This document shows positions 7,423 through 16,508 of a stretch of DNA of 64,000 nt, in pieces. Each line of letters begins with the position of its first letter. Position 1 is the stretch's first letter. A program made the position numbers and the translations under genes. The notes under the pieces were generated by a model, which had not been told where the DNA came from, did not search any database, and was given only the letters and a program-made list of their open reading frames with translations. Source of the DNA: an uncultured Pelagibacteraceae bacterium (GTDB taxonomy: Bacteria > Pseudomonadota > Alphaproteobacteria > Pelagibacterales > Pelagibacteraceae); the NCBI GenBank assembly GCA_902536305.1, contig CACAWX010000001.1:176310-240309 (forward strand), given 5' to 3'.

Positions 7423-8300
7423 GTTCTTGGAGTAATTATTTGTTTCTTTAATTTATTTTCTCTCATAAAGATTATCAAAGAACTAGCGATGACTAAGGCT
7501 GCTCCAAGCAAAGTTAAAATTTTTGGCACTTCGCTCCATATAAAGTATCCAAAAATAATTGCAAATACTAAACTCAAATATTTAATTGGTGTAACAAGAG
7601 ATGCTTCTGCTAATCTATAGCTTTGAGTTAATAATAAATTTGCTATACTTCCGCATAAGCCAAGTATAAAAAATAATAAAAAATCTACAGGTGTTGGCAT
7701 TACCCAATTACTAAAAAAGACTGTACTTAACCCTAATAGAGTGCAAAGAAGTGTAAAATAAAATGCGATAGTATAATTTGCTTCTGTTTTAGAAAGTGAT
7801 CGAACACTTATAGCTACGCAAGCAAAACCTATACAAAATATTATAGGTGTAATGTAGAAATAATTTAAATCAGTAAAAGCTGGCTGAACAATTAATAACA
7901 TTCCTAAAAATCCAAGAAATACTGCAGACCACCTTCTGACTCCAACTCTTTCAGATAAAAAAATTATTGAAGCAATTGTGACAAATATTGGTCCACCAAA
8001 AGTTAATGACACTACATCCGCTAACGGTAATTCTCTTAAACCAAAAAATAATGCTATAATAGCTAACGCACCACTCACTGCTCGGAAACCATGAAGCCCA
8101 GGACGTGAAGTTTTGTAAAAGGAAAATATTTTATCTTTTGGTATAATAAAAAATATTGGTATGAACCCAATAAAAAATCTTAAAAAGAGAACTTGTCCAA
8201 TTGGATAATAGTCTAACCACTTTACGCAGATATCCATTATAGAGAAGCAAATAACACTTCCTACCATGTACAATACGCCTATTTGATTTTGCGTTAACAA
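7419..8300 (-). CDS. EamA/DMT-family transporter
   Basis: Inner-membrane protein of 293 residues with ten predicted transmembrane helices in two EamA repeats. The second repeat begins near residue 145. Signature stretches are the first-helix SVICFSIMDICVKWL, LFFGLRELPLADVVSLTFGGPIFV at the end of repeat 1, and SYRLAEASLVTPIKYLSLVFAIIFGYFIWSE in repeat 2. Substrates of this superfamily (amino acids, SAM, metabolites) cannot be told from sequence. It shares a 4-nt overlap with the downstream glycosylase gene and diverges from msrA. Confidence 0.88.
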   Translation of the reverse strand: MLTQNQIGVLYMVGSVICFSIMDICVKWLDYYPIGQVLFLRFFIGFIPIFFIIPKDKIFSFYKTSRPGLHGFRAVSGALAIIALFFGLRELPLADVVSLTFGGPIFVTIASIIFLSERVGVRRWSAVFLGFLGMLLIVQPAFTDLNYFYITPIIFCIGFACVAISVRSLSKTEANYTIAFYFTLLCTLLGLSTVFFSNWVMPTPVDFLLFFILGLCGSIANLLLTQSYRLAEASLVTPIKYLSLVFAIIFGYFIWSEVPKILTLLGAALVIASSLIIFMRENKLKKQIITPRT

Positions 8301-8339
8301 TTTACTATCCTTTCAATTTCATATTATATTAAATAACTT

Positions 8340-8786
8340 ATGCAGAAATGTACACTTGCTCTTGGATGTTTTTGGAAACCTGAGGAAAACTTTAAAAGTA
8401 AGCCTGGTATATTAGAAACTGAAGTTGGTTATGCTGGAGGATCCAGTGAACAAGTTACTTACGAAGAAGTATGTACTGGAAACACAGGGCATGCTGAAGT
8501 TGTGAGGCTTACTTTTGATGAAACTAAAATCACATATAAAAAAATTCTTGATTTATTTTTTAAAATGCATGACCCAACCCAAAAAGATATGCAATACCCT
8601 GATGTAGGAACACAATATAGAAGTGAAATTTTTTATGAAACTGATCTTCAAAAAATTGAGGCTACTGATGTCCTTAGCCAGTTCAATAAAAAGCTAGATG
8701 GAAAAATACAAACCAACATTTCAAAAATTAAAAATTATTGTAAGGCAGAAGAGTACCACCAAAAATATATCGAAAAAAATAGATAA
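8340..8786 (+). CDS. msrA: Peptide methionine-S-sulfoxide reductase
   Basis: Reduces the S epimer of methionine sulfoxide in proteins. It has 148 residues, the short form of MsrA. The catalytic motif GCFW is at residues 9-12, VGYAGG near 28, TGHAEVVRLTFDE near 50 and DPTQKDMQYPDVGTQYRSEIFY near 78. A Cys in KNYCKAEEYHQKY near residue 135 could act as the recycling cysteine. There is no Shine-Dalgarno in front of the ATG and a TATATT lies about 11 bp upstream, so the mRNA may be leaderless. Its last base is the first base of the sulfurtransferase gene (TAATG). Confidence 0.93.
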   Translation: MQKCTLALGCFWKPEENFKSKPGILETEVGYAGGSSEQVTYEEVCTGNTGHAEVVRLTFDETKITYKKILDLFFKMHDPTQKDMQYPDVGTQYRSEIFYETDLQKIEATDVLSQFNKKLDGKIQTNISKIKNYCKAEEYHQKYIEKNR

Positions 8787-9598
8787 TGAATCAATTAGTT
8801 TCATCGGAGTGGTTAAATCAAAATTTAGATAAGGTAAAAATTTTAGATGCTAGTTGGCATCTCCCAACTGTAAAAAGAAATTCTTTTGAGGAATATAAGG
8901 CAAGTCACATTACTAATTCTATTTTCTTTGATATTGATAGATATTCCAACCAAAAAACTAACCTTCCACACATGCTTCCATCTAAAGAAGATTGGGAAAT
9001 TATTGTTTCAAATCTAGGGATTAATAATTCTGATCATATAATTGTTTATGACAATTCTGAAGTATTTAGTTCATGCAGAGTGTGGTATACATTTTTGTAT
9101 TTTGGTCACGATCCAGATCTTATTTCAGTCTTAGATGGAAATTTCGAAAAGTGGGTAACTGAAAAACGCCCAGTCTCAAAGGAAATAATAAAAAATGATA
9201 AGACAAATTATAAGTCTAATGAAAATTCAACTTTAGTAATTAACAAAAGTAAGGTTAATGAAAATATAACTCAAAATAAATTTCAATTAATTGATGCAAG
9301 AGGAGAACAAAGGTTTCTCGGCTTACAACCAGAACCTCGCAAAGAGCTTAGAAGTGGAAATATTAAAGGATCTATTAATCTTCCTTTTCAGAATATTATT
9401 AATAAGAATAGAACTTTTAAAAAAAAAGATGAATTAATTAAGATTTTTAAATCTAAAGATATATCTTTTGAGAAAGAGATGGCTTTTACTTGCGGATCAG
9501 GAGTCACTGCGTGTATTTTAGGTCTAGCTAATTCTATTATAAGTGGTAGAAAACCTATTATTTACGACGGCTCATGGGCTGAATACGGGTTAAAATAA
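8786..9598 (+). CDS. sseA: Sulfurtransferase (3-mercaptopyruvate/thiosulfate type, SseA-like)
   Basis: Two-domain rhodanese of 270 residues that passes sulfane sulfur to cyanide or thiols. The N-terminal inactive domain has KILDASWHLP and HITNSIFFDIDRYSNQKTNLPHMLP, followed by VVYDNSE-like and RVWYTFLYFGH motifs. The C-terminal domain holds QLIDARGEQRFLG and the active-site loop CGSGVTACI near residue 237, the CG-SGVTA form typical of mercaptopyruvate sulfurtransferases. It is translationally coupled to msrA. The pairing suggests a role in sulfur or oxidative-damage metabolism, which is an inference from position only. Confidence 0.9.
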   Translation: MNQLVSSEWLNQNLDKVKILDASWHLPTVKRNSFEEYKASHITNSIFFDIDRYSNQKTNLPHMLPSKEDWEIIVSNLGINNSDHIIVYDNSEVFSSCRVWYTFLYFGHDPDLISVLDGNFEKWVTEKRPVSKEIIKNDKTNYKSNENSTLVINKSKVNENITQNKFQLIDARGEQRFLGLQPEPRKELRSGNIKGSINLPFQNIINKNRTFKKKDELIKIFKSKDISFEKEMAFTCGSGVTACILGLANSIISGRKPIIYDGSWAEYGLK

Positions 9599-9604
9599 TA
9601 AAAT

Positions 9605-10477
9605 ATGAAAACCTCTACAAAAATCAAAGGATTTTTAATAATATTTTTTATAGCTATATTTGCTGTAATAGCAGCAAGGCATTTTATAGGACTACATTTT
9701 AAGAAAAAATTTAGTGTTAGGCCTGCCCCTGGTGTTATTGTAACCACTGCAGAAAAGTCTCTTTTCTACAACAGTATAGAAACATTTGGAACGGCCATCG
9801 CACAAAATTCAAAAACATATAGAGTTCAAGCAAGTGAAATTGAAGGTAAACTCAAAATTGAAAATAGATTTGTAAATAAGGACGAGGTAATTTTATCACT
9901 TAAAGATGGTGAAGAAATAATAGCTGCCTTTGCTGGTAAAGTTGGAAAAAGAGAAATAGCTCAAGGTGTACTTGGTTCTGAAAGTTTAATAATTACACTT
10001 GATGACTTAAAAAAAATTATTATTGATATCAAGGTCCCTGAAAATTATGTGAGTGTTCTCAAAAGTGGTCTTAAAGCTGAAGTAACAAGTTCAGCATACA
10101 AAAAGATCTTTAAGGGTAAAATTGGAACAATTAGTTCTCGTATAGACCCTTCAACTAGATCAATTTTGTCAAGAATAATAGTGGATAATTCAGATTTTGA
10201 AATTATTCCAGGACAACTAATGACTGTAAAAATTATTTATAATGAAACAAATCAAATAGGTGTGCCTGAAAGTGCTGTAACTGTTCAAGGAAATACAGCT
10301 TTTGTTTATGTGATTAATGATGATACTGCTGAAAAGAAAAGTATTAAAATTGGAAAAAGAAACTTTGGAAAAGTCTCAGTATTATCTGGGTTAAACGAGG
10401 GCGATGTAGTTATAGCTGAAGGTGTTTCTAAAGTAAGAGATAAAGTAAAAGTCAAAATTGTTAAACCCTCTAAATAA
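9605..10477 (+). CDS. RND efflux periplasmic adaptor (membrane fusion protein)
   Basis: Links an inner-membrane RND pump to an outer-membrane channel. It has 290 residues with an N-terminal signal anchor (residues 8-28, FLIIFFIAIFAVIAARHFI). A short lipoyl/barrel-sandwich region follows (IEGKLKIENRFVNKDEVILSL, with the AFAGKVGK half), then DIKVPENYVSVLKSGLKAEV and a membrane-proximal domain (VPESAVTVQGNTAFVYVIND). The long helical hairpin is absent or minimal, making it a compact adaptor. It lies 6 bp after the sulfurtransferase gene and abuts the pump gene. Confidence 0.88.
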   Translation: MKTSTKIKGFLIIFFIAIFAVIAARHFIGLHFKKKFSVRPAPGVIVTTAEKSLFYNSIETFGTAIAQNSKTYRVQASEIEGKLKIENRFVNKDEVILSLKDGEEIIAAFAGKVGKREIAQGVLGSESLIITLDDLKKIIIDIKVPENYVSVLKSGLKAEVTSSAYKKIFKGKIGTISSRIDPSTRSILSRIIVDNSDFEIIPGQLMTVKIIYNETNQIGVPESAVTVQGNTAFVYVINDDTAEKKSIKIGKRNFGKVSVLSGLNEGDVVIAEGVSKVRDKVKVKIVKPSK

Positions 10478-13400
10478 ATGTTCTTAACTGACCTATCTAT
10501 TAAAAGACCTGTAGTAGCCTCGGTAATGAGTTTAGTGTTAGTAATCTTCGGATTGGTTACATTTCAAGAAATTCCAACTGATGAATTGCCAGATGTGCAG
10601 CCTCCAGTAGTTACAATACAAACTGAATATAAAGGTGCCTCTGCAGAGATAGTTGATACACAAATTACACAAAAAATTGAAGATTTTGTTGGAGGCACAC
10701 CTGGTTTAGAGACGATCGACTCTTTTAGCGAAGATGAAAGTTCGAGAATTACTTTAACATTCGAAACTGACTTAGACTTAGATGATGTAGCAAATGATGT
10801 CAGGAGTTCTGTCTCTAGAGTTTTAGATAATCTTCCAGATGGAGCCGAACAACCTGAAATTTTTAAACAAAGTGCGGGTATGCGAACAACTATGTGGTTA
10901 TCTTTTAATTCTGAAACAATGACAGATTTAGAACTTACTGATTACGCAGATAGATATTTAACTGACACTTTTTCCACTGTTGATGGTGTAGGAAGAGTTA
11001 GATTGGGAGGTCAAAGAGAATTATCCTTAAGAGTTTGGTTAGATCCAATGGCACTTGCAGCAAGAGATTTGACAACACAAGAAGTGGAGAATGTTTTAAG
11101 AAAAGAAAATGTAGAATTTCCAGCAGGAAGAATAGAGTCTAAAGATGTAGACCTAACAATCAAATTGGATAAGCCATATAGTAATTTAGAGAACTACAAA
11201 AATTTGCCCTTAAAAAGAGCTGCGGATGGATCTATTATAACACTTTCTGATGTTGCCAGAGTGGAGCTTGGAGCAGAGTCTACACGAACTTTATTTAAAG
11301 GAAATGGTAAACAAGTGGTTGGAATAGGAATTTACCAGCAATCAGATGCTAATACGATAGCCGTTGCTAAAGGGATAAAAAAGAAAATTGAAGAGCTCAA
11401 GCCGAGTTTGCCTCCAGGCACTATATTAGAAGTTTCATTTGATAGGAGTAATTATATAAAAGCTGCAATTAAAGAGGTTTATAAAACTCTACTTATAGCT
11501 TTAATTTTAGTAACCATTATAATTTATTTATTTTTAGGAAATATAAGAGCTTTAGTGGTTCCTCTTGTAGCTTTGCCAGTGTCATTAATTTCAACTTTCC
11601 TAGCTATATATATTTTCGATTTTTCAATAAATCTCTTTACGTTAATGGCTTTAGTTCTAGCAATTGGAATTGTAGTTGATGACGCGATAGTAATGCTTGA
11701 AAATATTGTAAGAAGAATAGAATTGGGAGATACTCCTCTTGTTGCAGCTTTCAAAGGAGCTAAACAAGTTTCATTTGCAATTATTGCAACAACTGTGGTT
11801 TTAGTAGCAGTATTTGTTCCTTTAATTTTTATTAAGGGCATTACAGGCGTACTGTTTACTCAGACTGCTATTACTCTTGCATCTGCAGTTATAATCTCAA
11901 GTTTTGTTGCTTTATCTTTAAGTCCCATGCTGGCAAGCAAATTTTTAAAACCAAAAATGAATAAATCTAAAATTGTTCTTAAATTTGAAGAATTTTTAAA
12001 AAACCTTACCCAACTTTATAAGATTTCATTACTTGGTTGGATTAAAAAGAAAACAACGATTACTTTGTTTTTATTAGCTACTTTAGTACTAACTTTATTC
12101 TTTTTTAATTTTACCAAGAAAGAATTAATAGCGCCTGAAGATAGAGGTGCTTTTTTTGTGATAGTAAAGGCTCCACAAGGTTCAGGATTTAATTTTACAA
12201 AAAATAGAGCCGAGGAAATAGAAAAATTATTATTACCAAATGTTGGAAAAGGCGAATATAGAAAATTAATTATGAGAGTTCCAGGATTTGGAAAATCAGC
12301 CAAGCAAGTTAATAGCGGTTTCATCATAGTTTTACTTGAACCATGGAAGAAAAGAGATCGTCATGGTGTACAAATTATGAGAGAGTCTTTTGGAAAAATT
12401 TCAAAAGTACCAGGTGTATTAGCATTCCCAATTATGCCTCAAGGAATAAGAACAGGTGGTGTTCAAAGCCCGGTGCAATTTGTTATTTTAGGAAATACAT
12501 ATGAGCAACTTATTGAATGGAAAGAGATTATTAAAAAAGAGGCTAGAAAAAACTCAGGTTTAACATCTATCGAAGATGATTTTGATCTGAATAAACCTCA
12601 ATTGAACGTAAAAATTAATCAAAAAAAGGCTGCTGATTTAGGTGTTTCTACTGAAGACATTGGTAAAACAATTGAAACTATTTTTGGATCGAGACGTGTA
12701 ACTAATTTTACTCGAGATGGTAAAGAATATTCTATAATTTTACAGGGAGATATTAAAGATAGACAAGAGCCAGAAAGTATTAGTAAAGTTTTTGTAAGAT
12801 CAAAAAATAATAATAAACTTGTTTCTATTTCAAATTTAGTTGCTTACGATGAAGAAGGGCAGTCTCCTTTCTTAGCAAGATATAATAGGCAAAAAGCTGT
12901 AACTATTTCAGCAAGACTTGTTGGAGATTATTCATTAGATGAAGCACTGAAATTTTTAGTAAATGTTGTTGAGCAAAATACTCCTCAAGCAAAAATTGCT
13001 TATAAAGGTGAAAGTGAAGAGTATAAAAAAACTAATACAGAACTTTACGTAATTTTCGCGCTAGCTTTAATTACTGCTTATCTTGCTATGAGCGCACAAT
13101 TTGAAAGTTGGAGGCATCCTTTGACAATAATGTTAACTGTTCCTATGGCAATATTAGGTGGTTTACTTGGGATATTGGTAGTTGGTTCTTCTTTGAATGT
13201 TTATAGTCAAATAGCTTTAATTATTTTAATAGGGCTTTCTGCAAAAAATGGAATTTTAATTGTAGAATTCGCAAACCAATTACGTAAAGAAGGTAAAAAT
13301 ATAGAAGTTGCAGTATTTGAGGCAGCAGCAATAAGATTAAGACCCATCCTAATGACAAGTCTATCAACAATTATAGGTGTATTGCCTCTTATTATAGGAA

Positions 13401-13573
13401 CAGGTCCAGGTGCTGCAAGTAGACTGACTGTGGGAATAACAATTTTTGGTGGAATGTTATTTTCTACCTTCTTTACACTCTATGTCATACCAACAATTTA
13501 TACGATTTTTGGAAAGTACACTAAAAGAATAGATGCAGTAGAGATAGATTTAAATAAACAACTTAAAAAATAA
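10478..13573 (+). CDS. RND multidrug efflux transporter (AcrB/HAE1-like)
   Basis: Proton-driven inner-membrane export pump of 1031 residues, normal for the family. It has the 12-TM layout with two large periplasmic loops. Recognisable parts are MFLTDLSIKRPVVASVMSLVL at the N-terminus, the TM4 stretch LMALVLAIGIVVDDAIVMLENI near residue 400 (paired Asp of the proton relay), and ALALITAYLAMSAQFESW with MTSLSTIIGVLPLIIGTGPG in the C-terminal half. No outer-membrane channel gene is adjacent, so a TolC partner must be encoded elsewhere if one is used. Its 3' end overlaps the convergent SLT gene by 11 bp. Confidence 0.94.
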   Translation: MFLTDLSIKRPVVASVMSLVLVIFGLVTFQEIPTDELPDVQPPVVTIQTEYKGASAEIVDTQITQKIEDFVGGTPGLETIDSFSEDESSRITLTFETDLDLDDVANDVRSSVSRVLDNLPDGAEQPEIFKQSAGMRTTMWLSFNSETMTDLELTDYADRYLTDTFSTVDGVGRVRLGGQRELSLRVWLDPMALAARDLTTQEVENVLRKENVEFPAGRIESKDVDLTIKLDKPYSNLENYKNLPLKRAADGSIITLSDVARVELGAESTRTLFKGNGKQVVGIGIYQQSDANTIAVAKGIKKKIEELKPSLPPGTILEVSFDRSNYIKAAIKEVYKTLLIALILVTIIIYLFLGNIRALVVPLVALPVSLISTFLAIYIFDFSINLFTLMALVLAIGIVVDDAIVMLENIVRRIELGDTPLVAAFKGAKQVSFAIIATTVVLVAVFVPLIFIKGITGVLFTQTAITLASAVIISSFVALSLSPMLASKFLKPKMNKSKIVLKFEEFLKNLTQLYKISLLGWIKKKTTITLFLLATLVLTLFFFNFTKKELIAPEDRGAFFVIVKAPQGSGFNFTKNRAEEIEKLLLPNVGKGEYRKLIMRVPGFGKSAKQVNSGFIIVLLEPWKKRDRHGVQIMRESFGKISKVPGVLAFPIMPQGIRTGGVQSPVQFVILGNTYEQLIEWKEIIKKEARKNSGLTSIEDDFDLNKPQLNVKINQKKAADLGVSTEDIGKTIETIFGSRRVTNFTRDGKEYSIILQGDIKDRQEPESISKVFVRSKNNNKLVSISNLVAYDEEGQSPFLARYNRQKAVTISARLVGDYSLDEALKFLVNVVEQNTPQAKIAYKGESEEYKKTNTELYVIFALALITAYLAMSAQFESWRHPLTIMLTVPMAILGGLLGILVVGSSLNVYSQIALIILIGLSAKNGILIVEFANQLRKEGKNIEVAVFEAAAIRLRPILMTSLSTIIGVLPLIIGTGPGAASRLTVGITIFGGMLFSTFFTLYVIPTIYTIFGKYTKRIDAVEIDLNKQLKK

Positions 13574-14162
13574 TATACTTATTTTTATCTAAATTCTTTT
13601 TACAGAGGGTTAACTGCTTTCTATATTTATTAGACATATCCTTTACAGATTTTGCATAGATAATAGCTTTTTTATCTTTAGAATAATTTTTATAATCGCC
13701 CCAACCTTTATAGTAGGCTAAGTATTGTTTATAAGCATCTTTTTTTGAAATTCTTAAAATTTTATTAGTTTTATGAATATACCACCCAATAAAATCAACT
13801 GAGTCTTTAAATCTAACTCTTGTAGCTAATGGATTGTTTGTTTCCCTCTTATATTGTTCCCATGTACCTTTCACTGCCTGAGAATAACCAAAAGAACTTG
13901 ATGGTCTTTTAAATGGAATTACTTTAAATAATTTTTTTCTTGGAGGTTTAGCGAGCCAGTGAAAGTCACTTTCTTTTTTTACGAATGCTAATTGTAAATG
14001 TATCGGAGCACCCCACTTTTCATAAGATGCTTTTGAATGTTTATACCATAAGTATCTTTCTTCAAAAATTGCACAACTATTTTGAGTATTTTTAGGAATG
14101 GATGAACAAGCAGCTAGGATTGAAAAAATTGACAAAAATATAATTTTTTTAAAATGAATCAC
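13563..14162 (-). CDS. Lytic transglycosylase-like lipoprotein (SLT domain)
   Basis: A 199-residue lipoprotein with lipobox ILAAC (Cys near residue 19). The mature part has the lysozyme-like SLT pattern: helix then LQLAFVKKESDFHWLAKPP (catalytic-type Glu in KKES), SSSFGYSQAVKGTWEQYKRET (family GxxQ-T-W motif) and YLAYYKGWGDYKN near the C-terminus (family Y-G). This suggests cleavage of peptidoglycan glycan strands at the outer-membrane inner face. Activity has not been shown for this subgroup. Confidence 0.82.
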   Translation of the reverse strand: MIHFKKIIFLSIFSILAACSSIPKNTQNSCAIFEERYLWYKHSKASYEKWGAPIHLQLAFVKKESDFHWLAKPPRKKLFKVIPFKRPSSSFGYSQAVKGTWEQYKRETNNPLATRVRFKDSVDFIGWYIHKTNKILRISKKDAYKQYLAYYKGWGDYKNYSKDKKAIIYAKSVKDMSNKYRKQLTLCKKNLDKNKYIIF

Positions 14163-14182
14163 CTCAAAACTTATACTAAAAT

Positions 14183-14686
14183 TTAATTAAGCTTTCTCCA
14201 TTTTTCTGGCCTTATAAAAGATCCATTCCATAAACCCAGTTTGTTTTCTTTTGCATACACTTCGTCTCTAAGGTAATCTTTTGAGTACTTTTTATATGCC
14301 ACAGCTAAACCATTTCTAACCATCCATTTATTCAGATTAATTTTACCTTTATAGCAAGTTGCTAAATATCGATTGTAGCGATCGCGTCCAGATGAAATAC
14401 AGTTTATTTTATACTTGTTAATTTTATCTGCCAATTTGTTTTTAGATATAACCCCGCAAGAATAATTTTTTTTAAAGCTAAATCCAATAATTGCTGAGAT
14501 TTTTAAAAAGACTTTTTGACATTGCTGTCTAATTTCTGGAGCATCAATGCTCTCTAGTCTAATTTTTTTGGAATTAATATGAACGGTGTCTCCATCAATT
14601 ATTTTTGGCGTACCATAAATTTCTTCAGAGTTTAAATTTTGAACTAATAAAAATATAATTAAAAAATTTAAGAGTAATTTAATCAT
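14183..14686 (-). CDS. Thermonuclease-family (SNase-like) secreted protein
   Basis: A 167-residue protein with a cleavable signal peptide (residues 1-20, ending near LNSEE) and an SNase fold. IIDGDTVHINSKKIRLESIDAPEIRQQC holds the conserved Asp and Arg of the metal/catalytic site. A second part, GRDRYNRYLATCYKGKINLNKWMVRNGLAVAY, is typical of the family. The last segment ENKLGLWNGSFIRPEKWRK matches the usual C-terminus. It overlaps the VanZ-like gene by 4 nt. A periplasmic nuclease or nucleic-acid-binding role is inferred. Confidence 0.87.
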   Translation of the reverse strand: MIKLLLNFLIIFLLVQNLNSEEIYGTPKIIDGDTVHINSKKIRLESIDAPEIRQQCQKVFLKISAIIGFSFKKNYSCGVISKNKLADKINKYKINCISSGRDRYNRYLATCYKGKINLNKWMVRNGLAVAYKKYSKDYLRDEVYAKENKLGLWNGSFIRPEKWRKLN

Positions 14687-15069
14687 TTTATAAATCTTTT
14701 AATAAATATAATTATTAGAACGCCCAGTATATTTGCTATTAAATCAAAAAACTCAAAAGCTCTATTAGGGATTACAAAGTGCGAGATTTCTAAAATAAAA
14801 GATATAAATAGAATTATTTTATAATCGGTAAGAATATTTTTAATTTTCGGCCTAATAATTAACGCTAGTATTGTAATGTAACTAAAAAAAATTAAATGAT
14901 TAATAGAGGTCCCTAGTGGATTAGGTATTAGGGTTGGCTGCTGTCCAAAATTTCCATATAATAGATATCCTATTAAACTTCCGGGAAATAAATATAGAAT
15001 AAATAATGTAGCTAACGAAAAATAATAAATATATTTTAATGGTTTTAATATAGTGTTTTTCATTATCAA
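14683..15069 (-). CDS. VanZ-like small membrane protein
   Basis: A 128-residue protein with four hydrophobic helices (about 14-34, 53-73, 80-100 and 107-124). The LILYLFPGSLIG-like first loop, the central LIFFSYITILALI and the final FEFFDLIANILGVLIIIFI resemble the VanZ family, whose F-D-DI-aN-xxG motif is matched by FEFFDLIANILG. The role of most VanZ homologues outside glycopeptide resistance is unknown. ATG 15063 is an alternative start. Confidence 0.75.
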   Translation of the reverse strand: MIMKNTILKPLKYIYYFSLATLFILYLFPGSLIGYLLYGNFGQQPTLIPNPLGTSINHLIFFSYITILALIIRPKIKNILTDYKIILFISFILEISHFVIPNRAFEFFDLIANILGVLIIIFIKRFIK

Positions 15070-15103
15070 TTTAATATATTACATAATAACTAATTTAACT
15101 ATT

Positions 15104-15823
15104 ATGACTAAATTAATTCTCACTCGACATGGTCAAAGTGTTTGGAATGCAGAAAATAGATTTACAGGCTGGGTAGACGTTGATCTCTCAAATAAAGGTG
15201 TTCAAGAAGCAGAAAAATCTGGTCAATTAATTAATGAATTGAAAATTAAAATTGAAGTCTCTTATACCTCCTATTTAAAAAGAGCCATAAAAACTTTAAC
15301 GACGATTCTTAAAATAAACAATTTAGAGTTAAAGTTTAACACTGCTTGGCAGCTTAATGAACGGCATTACGGATCTTTAACAGGTCTTAATAAGGAAGAA
15401 ACAAAAAAAAAAATTGGGGAAGAACAATTTAAAAAATATAGAAGATCTTGGGATATAGCGCCACCTCCCATGAGTGCAGAGAGTGAATATCAAACTTTAT
15501 TTAGTCCTTTAAACTCAAGCATACCAGTTGGGATGACTCCCTTTACCGAGTCTTTAAAAGATACGTATGACAGGGTTGTTCCTTTTTACGAAAATGAAAT
15601 TAAAACAAATTTGTCTGCTAAGAAAAATATATTAATATCAGCACATGGTAATTCTCTAAGAGCGCTATGTAAATATTTGCTAAATATATCTGACATAGAA
15701 ATAAATGAATTAGAAATTCCTACTGGAAATCCTCTAATAATTGATTTTGACGATCAAATGGAAATAAATAAATATTACTACCTAGACAAGGCAAGGGCTA
15801 AAAATATAATTTTTAATCGTTAA
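15104..15823 (+). CDS. gpmA: 2,3-bisphosphoglycerate-dependent phosphoglycerate mutase
   Basis: Interconverts 3- and 2-phosphoglycerate in glycolysis and gluconeogenesis. An in-frame ATG exists at 15053, but it lies inside the divergent VanZ-like gene. ATG 15104 gives the family N-terminus MTKLILTRHGQSVWNAENRFTG-type with the catalytic RHG at residues 8-10. The protein is then 239 residues. Other motifs are SYLKRAIKT, LNERHYGSLTGLNK near residue 85, RSWDIAPPPM near 115 and SAHGNSLRAL near 180 (second His). It ends 11 bp inside the convergent murU-like gene. Confidence 0.93.
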   Translation: MTKLILTRHGQSVWNAENRFTGWVDVDLSNKGVQEAEKSGQLINELKIKIEVSYTSYLKRAIKTLTTILKINNLELKFNTAWQLNERHYGSLTGLNKEETKKKIGEEQFKKYRRSWDIAPPPMSAESEYQTLFSPLNSSIPVGMTPFTESLKDTYDRVVPFYENEIKTNLSAKKNILISAHGNSLRALCKYLLNISDIEINELEIPTGNPLIIDFDDQMEINKYYYLDKARAKNIIFNR

Positions 15824-16508
15824 TATTTAAATTTGAAATTTTCTTAAACATCTCGAAAGTGTTTAAATGAAAAAATTTTTGTTTACTTTCTATCCCGTAT
15901 AAATCATTTTTATTAATCAAATCATTCCATATTTTATTCATAGAAAAAACTTTAGATTTTTCTGTAGTAAGAAAATTTCTACTAGTTATATGAAGGCCTG
16001 TAAAAATAAATTGATTTTCCTTATCTCTAAAAATCGTCTCATTCCTTAAATTAAAATCACCACTAAAAGATTTATCAATTGATAATTTTTTATTTACTAT
16101 TAATAAACTTGGTTTGTTATTTTTGTAAAAAATTTCCTCCAGTTTTTTTGCTTCTTGTAAGTATTTCTTGCTCCATAAAGTATCGGGATTAATAACAAAA
16201 AAAGGACTATCTTTGAATTGTGTAGTACCTTCTAAAACTCCTCCACCTGTATCTAATAATAAATCTTTTTCATTTGAAATATGAATTTTTGCATTAAAAT
16301 TTTTTTTACTTATATGTGTTATAATTTGATTTGGTAAGTAATGAACGTTAATACTTATTTCTTGCACACCATGATCAATTAATAAATTTATTGCTCTCTC
16401 AATTAAACTGATATTATTTATTTCTAATAAAGGTTTAGGTGTTTTGAGTGTTAACGGTTGCATTCGTTTGCCAATTCCAGCGGCTAAAACCATTCCATAT
16501 TTAATCAT
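15813..16508 (-). CDS. murU: Sugar-1-phosphate nucleotidyltransferase, MurU-like
   Basis: A 231-residue nucleotidyltransferase. The N-terminus GMVLAAGIGKRMQPLTLKTPKPLLEI has the G-x-G-x-R and KP-KPLL signatures. DTGGGVLEGT near residue 85 and the NPDTLW segment near residue 105 (metal-binding Asp) match the MurU branch, where N-acetylmuramate-1-phosphate is joined to UTP. It overlaps by 4 nt an AmgK-like kinase, the partner that makes the sugar-1-phosphate. The pair implies the MurNAc recycling bypass to UDP-MurNAc known from Pseudomonas and Caulobacter. Assignment rests on family and pairing. Confidence 0.82.
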   Translation of the reverse strand: MIKYGMVLAAGIGKRMQPLTLKTPKPLLEINNISLIERAINLLIDHGVQEISINVHYLPNQIITHISKKNFNAKIHISNEKDLLLDTGGGVLEGTTQFKDSPFFVINPDTLWSKKYLQEAKKLEEIFYKNNKPSLLIVNKKLSIDKSFSGDFNLRNETIFRDKENQFIFTGLHITSRNFLTTEKSKVFSMNKIWNDLINKNDLYGIESKQKFFHLNTFEMFKKISNLNIND